A program made the position numbers and the translations under genes. Source: an uncultured Helicobacteraceae bacterium (GTDB taxonomy: Bacteria; Campylobacterota; Campylobacteria; Campylobacterales; Sulfurimonadaceae). From it: a stretch of 5,190 bases of DNA. The notes below the pieces were generated by a model that saw only the letters and a list, made by a program, of their open reading frames with translations, had not been told where the DNA came from and did no database searches. The stretch covers positions 1 to 5,190 of the forward strand of contig CAIUZU010000404.1 of NCBI GenBank assembly GCA_903903705.1. Reading direction: 5' to 3'. Of this stretch, positions 1 through 5,190 are shown one piece after another. Positions within the stretch are counted from its first letter, which is position 1. Each line of letters opens with the position of its first letter.

Positions 1-21
1 AAAGATAGTATAGGGGCTTAA
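1..21 (+). CDS. Possible 3' end of an upstream gene
   Basis: Frame 1 reads KDSIGA and then a TAA stop at 19-21, 11 bases before the ATG of the peptidase gene. The other two plus frames are closed within the first dozen bases. This spacing suits the preceding gene of the same operon. Six residues are too few to identify a product, and the call rests only on position and the open frame. Confidence 0.25.
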   Translation, partial: KDSIGA

Positions 22-32
22 AGAAGATAGAT

Positions 33-116
33 ATGGAGATATTTTACGATATATTAAAACAGCTTATTCGCATACCTAGTGTTGTCGGGCGGAACATCCA
101 TTTTTTATGTTTATAA
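33..116 (+). pseudogene. Original N-terminus of the M42-type peptidase, cut off by a frameshift
   Basis: An ATG at 33, preceded by AAGAAG about 6 bases upstream, opens a frame that runs 27 codons to a TAA at 114-116. Its first 19 residues (MEIFYDILKQLIRIPSVVG) are typical of the start of M20/M42 peptidases, where a helix leads into a 'PSxxG' turn. The next frame, read from position 89, continues A-E-H-P-F-F into the ATG at 107. Adding one base to the GGG run at 87-89 joins the two halves into one protein of about 343 residues. The fragment is therefore best read as the 5' part of the downstream peptidase gene and not as a separate gene. The cause may be a real one-base deletion or a sequencing error in a short G run. 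Confidence 0.75.
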
Positions 117-1063
117 AAAGAGAGCTTGAAGAGATTGATGTGCAGGTCGAATATTACGATGGTGTTCTTGTCGCAAAAGGGAAAAAACCAAAAAGCGGTT
201 ATATCTCGGCACACACGGACAGACACGGACTTATCTGCACTGGACACAATGAGTTTCAGTATGCCGCATTTATTGCAAAGAACAAAGCAGATCTAACTGG
301 TGACTCAAACGCAGAGCAGCTTCTGCACAACTTTACGGCTAGATTTGTCGATGAGAAGGTTCAAGCATATCAACAATCATCCGGAACTTATTTGGGAATC
401 AGCTCAATCAAAGATGCTTTTCTTTGTGAGCGCAGAAACAATATTATTTTTAAAATAGACGGTTTTGACTATCTCTTTCCCGGAACGCCTATCGCATTTA
501 CAGATAAACTTGAAATCAACGGAGATCTCATATCCGCACAGCTAGACAATGTTATCAGTATCGCTATTATTATCTATATGTACAGTATCGGTTATCAAGG
601 AACAGCCTTTTTTACGGCTTCTGAGGAGGCCGGCAGAAGTTGGAGATTTTTACTGGAGTGGTTTAGGCGTTTTGATATAAAAACAAATGAACTTCTTGTG
701 CTTGATACAAGTCCATATCCGACACTAGAAGAGATCAAAAATATTGATATTGTCATGAGAAACAGAGACTCAAATGCTCTCTTTAAATCGCCTTTGAAAA
801 ACAAAATCAAAAAAATAGCTATAAAAGAGGGTATCCGATACGATTTTAAAGACAGCTATCTAAAAGCAAAAATGGCTAAAAACGGAACAACAGGATCTCT
901 TGGAACGACTGAACTTGGAAGATTGATCCATGCTACAAAAGGCGAGATACAAGGAACGACTCTACAAATACCGACAATTGGGTACCATACCGTACATGAG
1001 ACAACAACAAAAAGATCTGTTGAGAGCATAATTAGTATTTTAAAAGAGGTATATATAAAGTGA
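107..1063 (+). CDS. M42-type metallopeptidase, N-terminus missing through frameshift
   Basis: This looks like a two-metal, cytoplasmic aminopeptidase-type hydrolase of the M42 (clan MH) group, which trims peptides. The expected metal and catalytic residues appear in order, numbered from the ATG at 107: A-H-T-D-R-H-G with H36 and D38; A-Q-L-D-N with D147 as the likely bridging aspartate; S-E-E-A-G with E173 as candidate catalytic base and E174 as ligand; V-L-D-T-S with D200; and a C-terminal H297 within TVHETT. All five metal-site elements are intact, so the fold was functional until recently. The ATG at 107 is an internal methionine with a poor ribosome site; the natural start is almost certainly at 33, in another frame (see the separate entry). 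The stop overlaps the GTG start of the channel gene by 4 bases, indicating translational coupling. M20 is the alternative family; the substrate cannot be told from sequence. Without its N-terminal helix the product may fold poorly. Confidence 0.8.
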   Translation: MFIKRELEEIDVQVEYYDGVLVAKGKKPKSGYISAHTDRHGLICTGHNEFQYAAFIAKNKADLTGDSNAEQLLHNFTARFVDEKVQAYQQSSGTYLGISSIKDAFLCERRNNIIFKIDGFDYLFPGTPIAFTDKLEINGDLISAQLDNVISIAIIIYMYSIGYQGTAFFTASEEAGRSWRFLLEWFRRFDIKTNELLVLDTSPYPTLEEIKNIDIVMRNRDSNALFKSPLKNKIKKIAIKEGIRYDFKDSYLKAKMAKNGTTGSLGTTELGRLIHATKGEIQGTTLQIPTIGYHTVHETTTKRSVESIISILKEVYIK

Positions 1064-2499
1064 AAAAAATATTTGCTTTTGTTATTGCTCTGTTTTTATT
1101 CACTCTGCCCTCTTTTGGAGAAGATTTTTCCTATTTTGAAAAAGAAAAAAACAGTTGGTTGCAGGTATATAGCAATCTGCTCAAAGCTCAAGCACTGGAT
1201 GATGAGATCAAAACACTTGAGAGATCTATAAGGAACACAAGCGGTAAAAAAAAGGCTGAACTGCAACAGCTCTTAAAACTTCAAACAAGCAAAAAGAAAA
1301 TTCTCGATGAGTTACCGCAGTCGTTTGACAATATGCTAAGTAAAATCACACTCGGTGACGTGCCAAAAGAGATAAATCTTATAGAATTTTTCTTCACAAA
1401 TCAAAAGAGCAAGTTTCGCATCCAAACCCAAAGACTAACTCTTTTACAGCATGAGTATGACGAGGCGGTCGATTTTCTAAGAAAAGAGCTAGACATCACG
1501 CTCAAACAGGAGACAAAAGACCTATTAAAAGAGTATCAACTAACTAAAGCATTGGATTTTTTTGAAAATGCAAGAGGCTTGCTAGAGAACAAAGAGGATG
1601 TACTAAAGCGTACAAAAGAGAGCTACATGAATGATCTTGAGGCTTACAAGCAAACTCAACTTCCGATTCATATGATAAAAGTAGTAATTTTAATTTTTAT
1701 ATTTGCTCTTTTTCATCTGGCAAAGTATTTTATTATAAAGCGTACTGAAGATGAAGAGCTGCTCTTTAGAAAGAAAAAAGTACTAAATGTAACCTCTTTT
1801 CTAATTATTTTGCTTGTTATCGTCATACTAAATATCAATAATCTAGTCTATGCAACAACGCTTATAAGTGTTATTGCGGCAGCCATGACAATCAGCATGA
1901 AAGAGTATCTTCAAAGCATTGCCACTTGGTTTCATCTATCTTTTGGAAACTTTATAAAAATCGGTGACAGAATTTTAATACAGGTAAATAACAACCCGAT
2001 TATAGGCGAAGTCATCCATATCTCACTCTTTCAAGTAACTCTTTATGAAAGTATCAACAACACTACATCACTGCATCTAAAGCGTGCCGGACGTACTATT
2101 TTTATTCCAAACAATTTTTTTGTAACAAATTACGTATATAACTATACACATGACAAAATGAAAACTATCTATGATCTTGTGGAGTTTCGTATCCCATTTA
2201 GTGCCGATACCAAAAAAATAGAAGCATTAGTTACGGAAATCACTTATGAAGTAACAGAAAAGTACATGGAAGTTACTGCAAAACAGTTCCAAAGTCTTAG
2301 AAATCTTTACGATATGCGTTCTCGTGAATTTAGACCTCGTATCCACTTTATACCAGACCCAAAAGATCCTTGTTTTACGTTATATATCTGGTATGTTGCC
2401 CCGTATCATCAAATCATGGAGCTAAAATCTCAGTTAAGTCAGAGAATTGTTAATAGACTTCAAAAAGAGGGAATTGAATTTTGTGCACAATCAAAATAG
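1060..2499 (+). CDS. MscS-family mechanosensitive ion channel with exported N-terminal domain
   Basis: This is an inner-membrane channel of the small-conductance mechanosensitive family, which opens under membrane tension to release solutes during osmotic downshock. Residues 1-20 form a Sec signal peptide (a KK pair, a hydrophobic core, cleavage probably after SFG). Residues 21-200 are charged, Lys/Glu/Leu-rich and probably helical or coiled coil, presumably periplasmic. Membrane helices lie near 204-226, 243-260 and 264-296; the last is the Ala-containing pore-lining helix. The MscS beta domain follows, with FIKIGDRI at 298-305, GEV at 316-318, a threonine in QVTLYE and FIPN at 348-351, and then the alpha/beta C-terminal domain. 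At 479 residues it is longer than E. coli MscS (about 286) because of the N-terminal part, resembling the larger MscS relatives. The GTG start at 1060 is supported by AAGAGG at 1044-1049, the signal peptide that follows it and the 4-base overlap with the peptidase gene. The corA-like gene follows after 9 bases. Confidence 0.88.
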   Translation: MKKIFAFVIALFLFTLPSFGEDFSYFEKEKNSWLQVYSNLLKAQALDDEIKTLERSIRNTSGKKKAELQQLLKLQTSKKKILDELPQSFDNMLSKITLGDVPKEINLIEFFFTNQKSKFRIQTQRLTLLQHEYDEAVDFLRKELDITLKQETKDLLKEYQLTKALDFFENARGLLENKEDVLKRTKESYMNDLEAYKQTQLPIHMIKVVILIFIFALFHLAKYFIIKRTEDEELLFRKKKVLNVTSFLIILLVIVILNINNLVYATTLISVIAAAMTISMKEYLQSIATWFHLSFGNFIKIGDRILIQVNNNPIIGEVIHISLFQVTLYESINNTTSLHLKRAGRTIFIPNNFFVTNYVYNYTHDKMKTIYDLVEFRIPFSADTKKIEALVTEITYEVTEKYMEVTAKQFQSLRNLYDMRSREFRPRIHFIPDPKDPCFTLYIWYVAPYHQIMELKSQLSQRIVNRLQKEGIEFCAQSK

Positions 2500-2508
2500 A
2501 GAGAAATA

Positions 2509-3294
2509 ATGGGTGAAATACATAATCTGGTTGATAATCTTCATTTAGAAGATTTAAGAAATAAATCGCATCCCTCGGTGTTTGATGAAAATGAGCAGTA
2601 TGATATGTTGATTATTAGATTGCCTATAATCACACAAGAGCTTGAAACAAGCTCCATCGGATTTATAATTACGCATAACAATAGCTATCTTTATGATAGA
2701 GATAAAGATGATTTTAAAGAGTTAGGCAGTCGTTTTGAAGCCCCTTATGAGATTCTTGATGCCATGATAGATGAACTTATAAAATCTTTTGATGGATATA
2801 AAGAGCTGATTCTGGATATGGAGGAAATGCTATATATTAATAAAACAAACAAATCTTTCATGAAGCAGTGGTTGAAACTTAAACATAATATCGCGCGTGT
2901 TGAAAGAGCGCTAATGCATGCCTCTTCAACCATGAATAAGGCAATTGAATATTATGAAAACAACAGTGATTTTCCTATAAACCACTATATAAATTTACAT
3001 GAGCATTTGGAACGTATTTTAATATCTGCTACACTGCAACTCTCTAAATTGGATTATTTATACAACTTTTATAGTGCACAGACAAACGAAAGAATGAATC
3101 ATATGATTTATACTCTTACGATAATTTCTGCTATATTTTTACCGTTAAATCTTGTTGTTGGTTTTTTTGGTATAAATACAAGCGGATTGCCGTTTTCAGG
3201 CGGAACATCAGGAACAACAAATGTTGTAATATTAATGTTATGCGTATTAATTGTAACGATTAGCATAATTAATTTTGTTCGAAAGAAATTGTAG
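2509..3294 (+). CDS. CorA-family divalent metal-ion transporter, short form with GIN motif
   Basis: This is an inner-membrane transporter of the CorA/ZntB (MIT) superfamily, normally a homopentamer moving Mg2+, Co2+, Ni2+ or Zn2+. A cytoplasmic N-terminal domain (about 1-80) leads into long charged helices (about 80-198) matching the CorA stalk. TM1 is at about 199-219 and TM2 at about 237-257, and the tail ends in basic VRKKL. The selectivity loop after TM1 reads F-F-G-I-N (G221, I222, N223), so the usual GMN is GIN; members with this GxN form include ZntB-like proteins. Substrate therefore cannot be assigned. At 261 residues it is shorter than E. coli CorA (316), mainly in the N-terminal domain. 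The ATG at 2509 is preceded by an AGAGAGA purine run. An earlier in-frame start is impossible because the channel's TAG stop lies in this same frame only three codons upstream. It is probably cotranscribed with the mscS-type gene, which would pair an osmotic channel with an ion transporter. Confidence 0.85.
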   Translation: MGEIHNLVDNLHLEDLRNKSHPSVFDENEQYDMLIIRLPIITQELETSSIGFIITHNNSYLYDRDKDDFKELGSRFEAPYEILDAMIDELIKSFDGYKELILDMEEMLYINKTNKSFMKQWLKLKHNIARVERALMHASSTMNKAIEYYENNSDFPINHYINLHEHLERILISATLQLSKLDYLYNFYSAQTNERMNHMIYTLTIISAIFLPLNLVVGFFGINTSGLPFSGGTSGTTNVVILMLCVLIVTISIINFVRKKL

Positions 3295-3308
3295 TGAGTT
3301 TGTCACTA
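3292..3308. other. Small hairpin at the corA stop codon
   Basis: TAGTGA at 3292-3297 and TCACTA at 3303-3308 are exact inverted repeats of 6 bp around a 5-base loop. The left arm contains the corA stop codon. The right arm shares its last two bases with the larger hairpin that follows, so the two structures compete at their junction. No T run follows, so it is not a classical terminator by itself. Confidence 0.35.
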
Positions 3309-3334
3309 AGACAGGTTAGCAATAACCTATCTTA
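3307..3334. terminator. Long hairpin between convergent genes, possible bidirectional terminator
   Basis: A 12-bp stem (3307-3318 with 3323-3334) encloses a GCAA loop. Read as plus-strand RNA it has one C-A mismatch (3312 with 3329). Read as minus-strand RNA the same position is a G-U pair, so the stem is fully paired, with a UUGC loop. It lies between the corA stop (3294) and the stop of the minus-strand small gene (3364), where a shared terminator is expected. Neither side has a run of T directly after the stem, so intrinsic termination may be weak and the hairpin may instead protect transcript ends. Confidence 0.45.
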
Positions 3335-3363
3335 GAAGGAGAAATAGAATTACACGAAGCCGA

Positions 3364-3495
3364 TTAGTAAAGATCAGTACAAGGGTGGTTTGGCTTACTT
3401 ATCGGAGTTTTTGTCTCTTTTGTATCGTAATGAACGATGTTGTCAGCTTGAAGAGCACCTAGTGTCAATGTGATTAATAAAATGATGTTTTTCAT
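3364..3495 (-). CDS. Small exported peptide, 43 residues, function unknown
   Basis: The minus strand from 3495 down to 3364 encodes 43 residues and a TAA stop. The start MKNIILLITLTLGALQA is a convincing Sec signal peptide: a single lysine, a hydrophobic core and an A-L-Q-A cleavage site. It would leave a mature peptide of about 26 residues beginning DNIVHYDTKETK and ending NHPCTDLY, hydrophilic and with one cysteine. The cysteine is far from the cleavage site, so this is not a lipoprotein. A strong ribosome site, AAAGGA, lies 6 bases before the ATG. It is convergent with corA and divergent from the radical SAM gene, so it is probably transcribed alone, with the hairpin at 3307-3334 downstream. 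I do not recognise the family. The signal peptide plus ribosome site argue for a real gene despite its size; a location in the periplasm or outside the cell is inferred. Confidence 0.65.
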   Translation of the reverse strand: MKNIILLITLTLGALQADNIVHYDTKETKTPISKPNHPCTDLY

Positions 3496-3535
3496 TTTGT
3501 TTCCTTTGGTAAGAACGCATTACGCTCTAGTATTT

Positions 3536-3564
3536 TTAAATCGGACAAATTTTATCCGATTTAA
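3536..3564. promoter_or_regulatory. 10-bp perfect dyad upstream of the small exported peptide gene
   Basis: TTAAATCGGA (3536-3545) and TCCGATTTAA (3555-3564) are exact inverted repeats around a 9-base AT-rich loop. The site lies about 40 bases upstream of the minus-strand small gene and about 100 bases upstream of the radical SAM gene, a fitting place for an operator or a 5' leader structure. The bases GGACAAA at 3543-3549 are also exactly complementary to TTTGTCC at 3567-3573, so a second, mutually exclusive hairpin can form. I do not recognise it as the site of a known regulator. It could also be a weak terminator-like stem; no long T run follows on either strand. Confidence 0.5.
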
Positions 3565-3598
3565 CTTTTGTCCTTCTTATTGTTTTATAGTTATCTAA

Positions 3599-3627
3599 TT
3601 GTTTTAAGTTTTAATTAATTTTATGAT
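3599..3627 (+). promoter_or_regulatory. Probable sigma70 promoter of the radical SAM-yaeQ pair
   Basis: TTGTTT at 3599-3604 and TATGAT at 3622-3627 are separated by 17 bases, the ideal spacing, within a T-rich stretch typical of Campylobacterota promoters. Initiation would fall near 3633-3635, giving a leader of about 30 bases before the ATG at 3664. The -10 box matches the consensus at 5 of 6 positions and the -35 box is weak. Confidence 0.5.
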
Positions 3628-3663
3628 AAAGTTTCATACATAATCTAACACCACAGAGTTTAC

Positions 3664-4542
3664 ATGCAGTTTCATCGCGTTCATATAGAAGTAACAAATA
3701 TTTGCGGTCTTGCATGCAGTTTCTGTCCGCCAAAAGTAAATTCATCCAAAACAATGTCACTGCTATTTTTTGAAAAAGTGTTACTGCAACTGCGTCCGTA
3801 TACAAAAACTCTTGCCTTTCATGTGATGGGAGATCCTTTAACGCTTTCTAACCTAGAAGAGTATCTCCATCTTGCCCAAAAGTATGGATTTGAAGTGGAG
3901 CTTACGACAAGCGGCTATTATCTTGGTAAAACTAAAACCCAAATACTATTTCATCAAGCAGTCCGACAACTAAATATCTCTTTAAACAGCTACAACAAAA
4001 ATAGCCTAAACATGACATTTGATGAGTATATTGACGCTGTTTTAGCCGTTTGCTCACAAAAAATGCAATACTATCCAAAACCGTTTATAAACCTCCGCCT
4101 TTGGAATCTTGATGATATATGCAGTGAAGCCCACTACAATAGAATGCTCTTTGATAAATTAAGTTCCCATTTTGACACTCCGCTTGATGAAAATGAAATT
4201 TACAAAAACAAAGTCAAATCTATCCGTTTGGCTTCAAAAGTGCTGCTCCATTTTGATAGCTATTTTGAGTGGCCATCACTTAACTCTACACATGAGAGCG
4301 ATGGAACATGCTACGGTTTAAAATCACATATCGGCATACTCGCAAACGGAACAGTAGTGCCGTGCTGTTTGGACGGCGAGGGAGTTATAGATCTGGGCAA
4401 TCTAAATGAAACTACGCTTGAGGACATACTTGCTTCAAAAAGAGCCAGAGATATGATTGAGGGCTTTAGAGAATTTAAGGCTGTTGAAGAGCTTTGTAAA
4501 AAATGCAGCTACAAAGACAAATTTAGCCAAACTCATATATAG
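3664..4542 (+). CDS. Radical SAM protein with SPASM/twitch-like C-terminal cluster
   Basis: A cytoplasmic radical SAM enzyme: a [4Fe-4S] cluster cleaves S-adenosylmethionine to start radical chemistry on an unknown substrate. The cluster motif CxxxCxxC is C14-GLA-C18-SF-C21, after an early strand (VHIEVTN). M-G-D-P-L near 55-59 fits the SAM-binding 'GEP/GDP' position, and TTSG at 81-84 and NISLNS at 104-109 fit later barrel strands. The C-terminus has C216-x12-G229-x4-C234, the first half of the SPASM pattern, then C235 and C278-x2-C281. The rest of the SPASM pattern (CX5CX3C) is absent, so probably only one auxiliary cluster is held, as in twitch domains. The ATG at 3664 has only a weak AGAG site 5 bases upstream, but it places the cluster motif at the usual distance from the N-terminus. 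At 292 residues it is short for a SPASM protein. yaeQ follows after 19 bases. Family relatives modify peptides or proteins or make cofactors; nothing here fixes the substrate. Confidence 0.82.
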   Translation: MQFHRVHIEVTNICGLACSFCPPKVNSSKTMSLLFFEKVLLQLRPYTKTLAFHVMGDPLTLSNLEEYLHLAQKYGFEVELTTSGYYLGKTKTQILFHQAVRQLNISLNSYNKNSLNMTFDEYIDAVLAVCSQKMQYYPKPFINLRLWNLDDICSEAHYNRMLFDKLSSHFDTPLDENEIYKNKVKSIRLASKVLLHFDSYFEWPSLNSTHESDGTCYGLKSHIGILANGTVVPCCLDGEGVIDLGNLNETTLEDILASKRARDMIEGFREFKAVEELCKKCSYKDKFSQTHI

Positions 4543-4561
4543 ATAAATAAAAGGAAAAACT

Positions 4562-5098
4562 ATGGCTATCAAAGCAACCATCTACAAGGCTTCACTAAAC
4601 ATTGCCGACATGGATCGCAACTACTATGCGGAGCATAACTTTACTTTAGCCAAACATCCATCGGAAAATGATCTGCGATTAATGGTACGAATGATTGCAT
4701 TTGTCCTTAATGCCGATGAATCACTCCAATTTACAAAAGGGATTTCGCAAGATGACGAACCTGATTTATGGCAAAAAGCTTTAAATGGAGAGATTAAACT
4801 TTGGATAGATCTTGGTCAGCCTGATGAAAAACGCATTAGAAAAGCTTGCGGACGCTCTGAGAGAGTCATTATCTACACCTACCAAAAAGGAAGTGCTTTG
4901 GCATGGTGGAGGCAGATAGAAAATACTCTAAAACGATTTAAAAACCTCTCCGTCATCTTTCTTGACATTGATGGCGACATAGAAAGAATGGTAGAGAGAG
5001 CTGTCTCTTTGCAGTGCAATATTAGCGACAAAGAACTTACTTTGATAAATAATGAACATGCCGTACTTATTCGAGAAGAAATATACAAAGAGGTTTGA
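4562..5098 (+). CDS. yaeQ: YaeQ family protein
   Basis: The sequence matches the YaeQ family closely from end to end. It begins M-x-x-K-A-T-I-Y-K-A, followed by N-I-A-D-x-D-R-N at 13-20, L-A-K-H-P-S-E at 29-35, L-Q-F-T-K-G at 55-60, D-D-E-P at 64-67, L-W-I-D-L-G-x-P-D-E at 80-89 and R-K-A-C at 93-96. At 178 residues it equals the usual length (E. coli YaeQ is about 181). Structures of the family show a variant PD-(D/E)XK nuclease fold. E. coli YaeQ was reported as a suppressor of loss of the transcription factor RfaH, but its biochemical role is unsettled. It is soluble, with no signal peptide or membrane helix. AAGGA lies about 8 bases before the ATG, and the gene follows the radical SAM gene after 19 bases, so the two are probably cotranscribed. 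The family is best known from gamma- and betaproteobacteria. Confidence 0.93.
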   Translation: MAIKATIYKASLNIADMDRNYYAEHNFTLAKHPSENDLRLMVRMIAFVLNADESLQFTKGISQDDEPDLWQKALNGEIKLWIDLGQPDEKRIRKACGRSERVIIYTYQKGSALAWWRQIENTLKRFKNLSVIFLDIDGDIERMVERAVSLQCNISDKELTLINNEHAVLIREEIYKEV

Positions 5099-5119
5099 TT
5101 AGTTAAATCTTCCTATATA

Positions 5120-5128
5120 TGGTAAAAT
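5120..5128 (+). promoter_or_regulatory. Extended -10 promoter element after yaeQ
   Basis: TGG followed by TAAAAT (5120-5128) is an extended -10 element. It lies 22 bases past the yaeQ stop and about 40 bases before a possible start codon at 5166. A second candidate -10, TATACT at 5139-5144, lies just downstream. No good -35 is visible for either, which is common in Campylobacterota. Confidence 0.4.
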
Positions 5129-5165
5129 TGCCGGATATTATACTTTAATTGGAACTAACAAATAT

Positions 5166-5190
5166 ATGCTCATGCACCAGATAAAATTAC
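5166..5190 (+). CDS. Possible 5' end of a downstream gene, cut by the window edge
   Basis: ATG at 5166 opens a frame reading MLMHQIKL to the window edge; a second in-frame ATG lies at 5172. GGAA at 5151-5154 is 11 bases upstream of the first ATG, a slightly long but usable ribosome spacing. A promoter-like element lies 40 bases upstream. Eight residues do not permit identification, and the start is uncertain. Confidence 0.3.

Noticed and set aside
85..95. Programmed ribosomal frameshift in the peptidase gene
   Set aside because: The break shows no slippery heptamer and no evident stimulatory hairpin just downstream, so a one-base deletion or sequencing error is simpler.
595..810. Antisense open frame of 71 codons inside the peptidase gene
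   Set aside because: It lies wholly opposite conserved peptidase motifs, has no supporting ribosome site that I can see, and its product looks like an antisense by-product.
3335..3363. A strong plus-strand ribosome-site-like run (AGAAGGAG at 3334-3341) after the hairpin
   Set aside because: No ATG, GTG or TTG lies at a usable distance; the frame that follows would need an ATT start and runs antisense to the small exported peptide, ending at a TAG within it.
3536..3573. A Fur-type or other known operator at the dyad
   Set aside because: The arms do not resemble the Fur consensus or another site that I can name, so only an unnamed dyad is reported.
3611..3805. Minus-strand open frame of 64 codons over the start of the radical SAM gene
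   Set aside because: It overlaps the radical SAM cluster motif and the likely promoter, and its product shows no recognisable feature; the plus-strand gene explains the region.
4879..5088. Antisense open frame of 69 codons inside yaeQ
   Set aside because: It is fully opposite the well-matched yaeQ gene and has no independent support.

Overview
The window looks like a chromosomal segment from a Campylobacterota (Epsilonproteobacteria) bacterium, most likely a Sulfurimonas-type organism. This rests on the AT-rich composition, the lysine/isoleucine-rich proteins, the T-rich promoters with AT-rich -10 boxes, and the general look of the proteins. It is a judgement from reading; no database search was run. 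There are no rRNA or tRNA genes, insertion sequences, phage genes or CRISPR repeats.

Left part (1-3294), plus strand: a few codons that may end an upstream gene are followed by a tightly packed three-gene run. It contains an M42-type metallopeptidase, a mechanosensitive channel of the MscS family with an exported N-terminal region, and a short CorA-family metal-ion transporter. The peptidase and channel genes overlap by 4 bases, and the channel and transporter are 9 bases apart, so they are probably one transcript. The peptidase carries a one-base frameshift near position 89 that separates its first 19 codons from the rest. The true gene almost certainly began at 33, and the open frame from 107 lacks the normal N-terminus.

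Middle (3295-3663): between corA and the next plus-strand gene lies a 43-codon minus-strand gene (3364-3495) for a small, probably exported peptide, preceded by a good ribosome binding site. A long imperfect hairpin separates its stop from the corA stop. On its upstream side lies a 10-bp perfect dyad that can also fold another way, and beyond that a plausible sigma70 promoter pointing right.

Right part (3664-5190), plus strand: a radical SAM protein with a reduced SPASM/twitch-like C-terminal cysteine set is followed 19 bases later by yaeQ, a well-recognised PD-(D/E)XK-fold family. After yaeQ there is an extended -10-like promoter and perhaps the first codons of another gene running off the window.

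No complete novel system can be proven here. The points most worth a second look are the peptidase frameshift, the small exported peptide with its alternative dyads, the GIN motif and short cytoplasmic domain of the CorA-like protein, and the radical SAM enzyme of unknown substrate.
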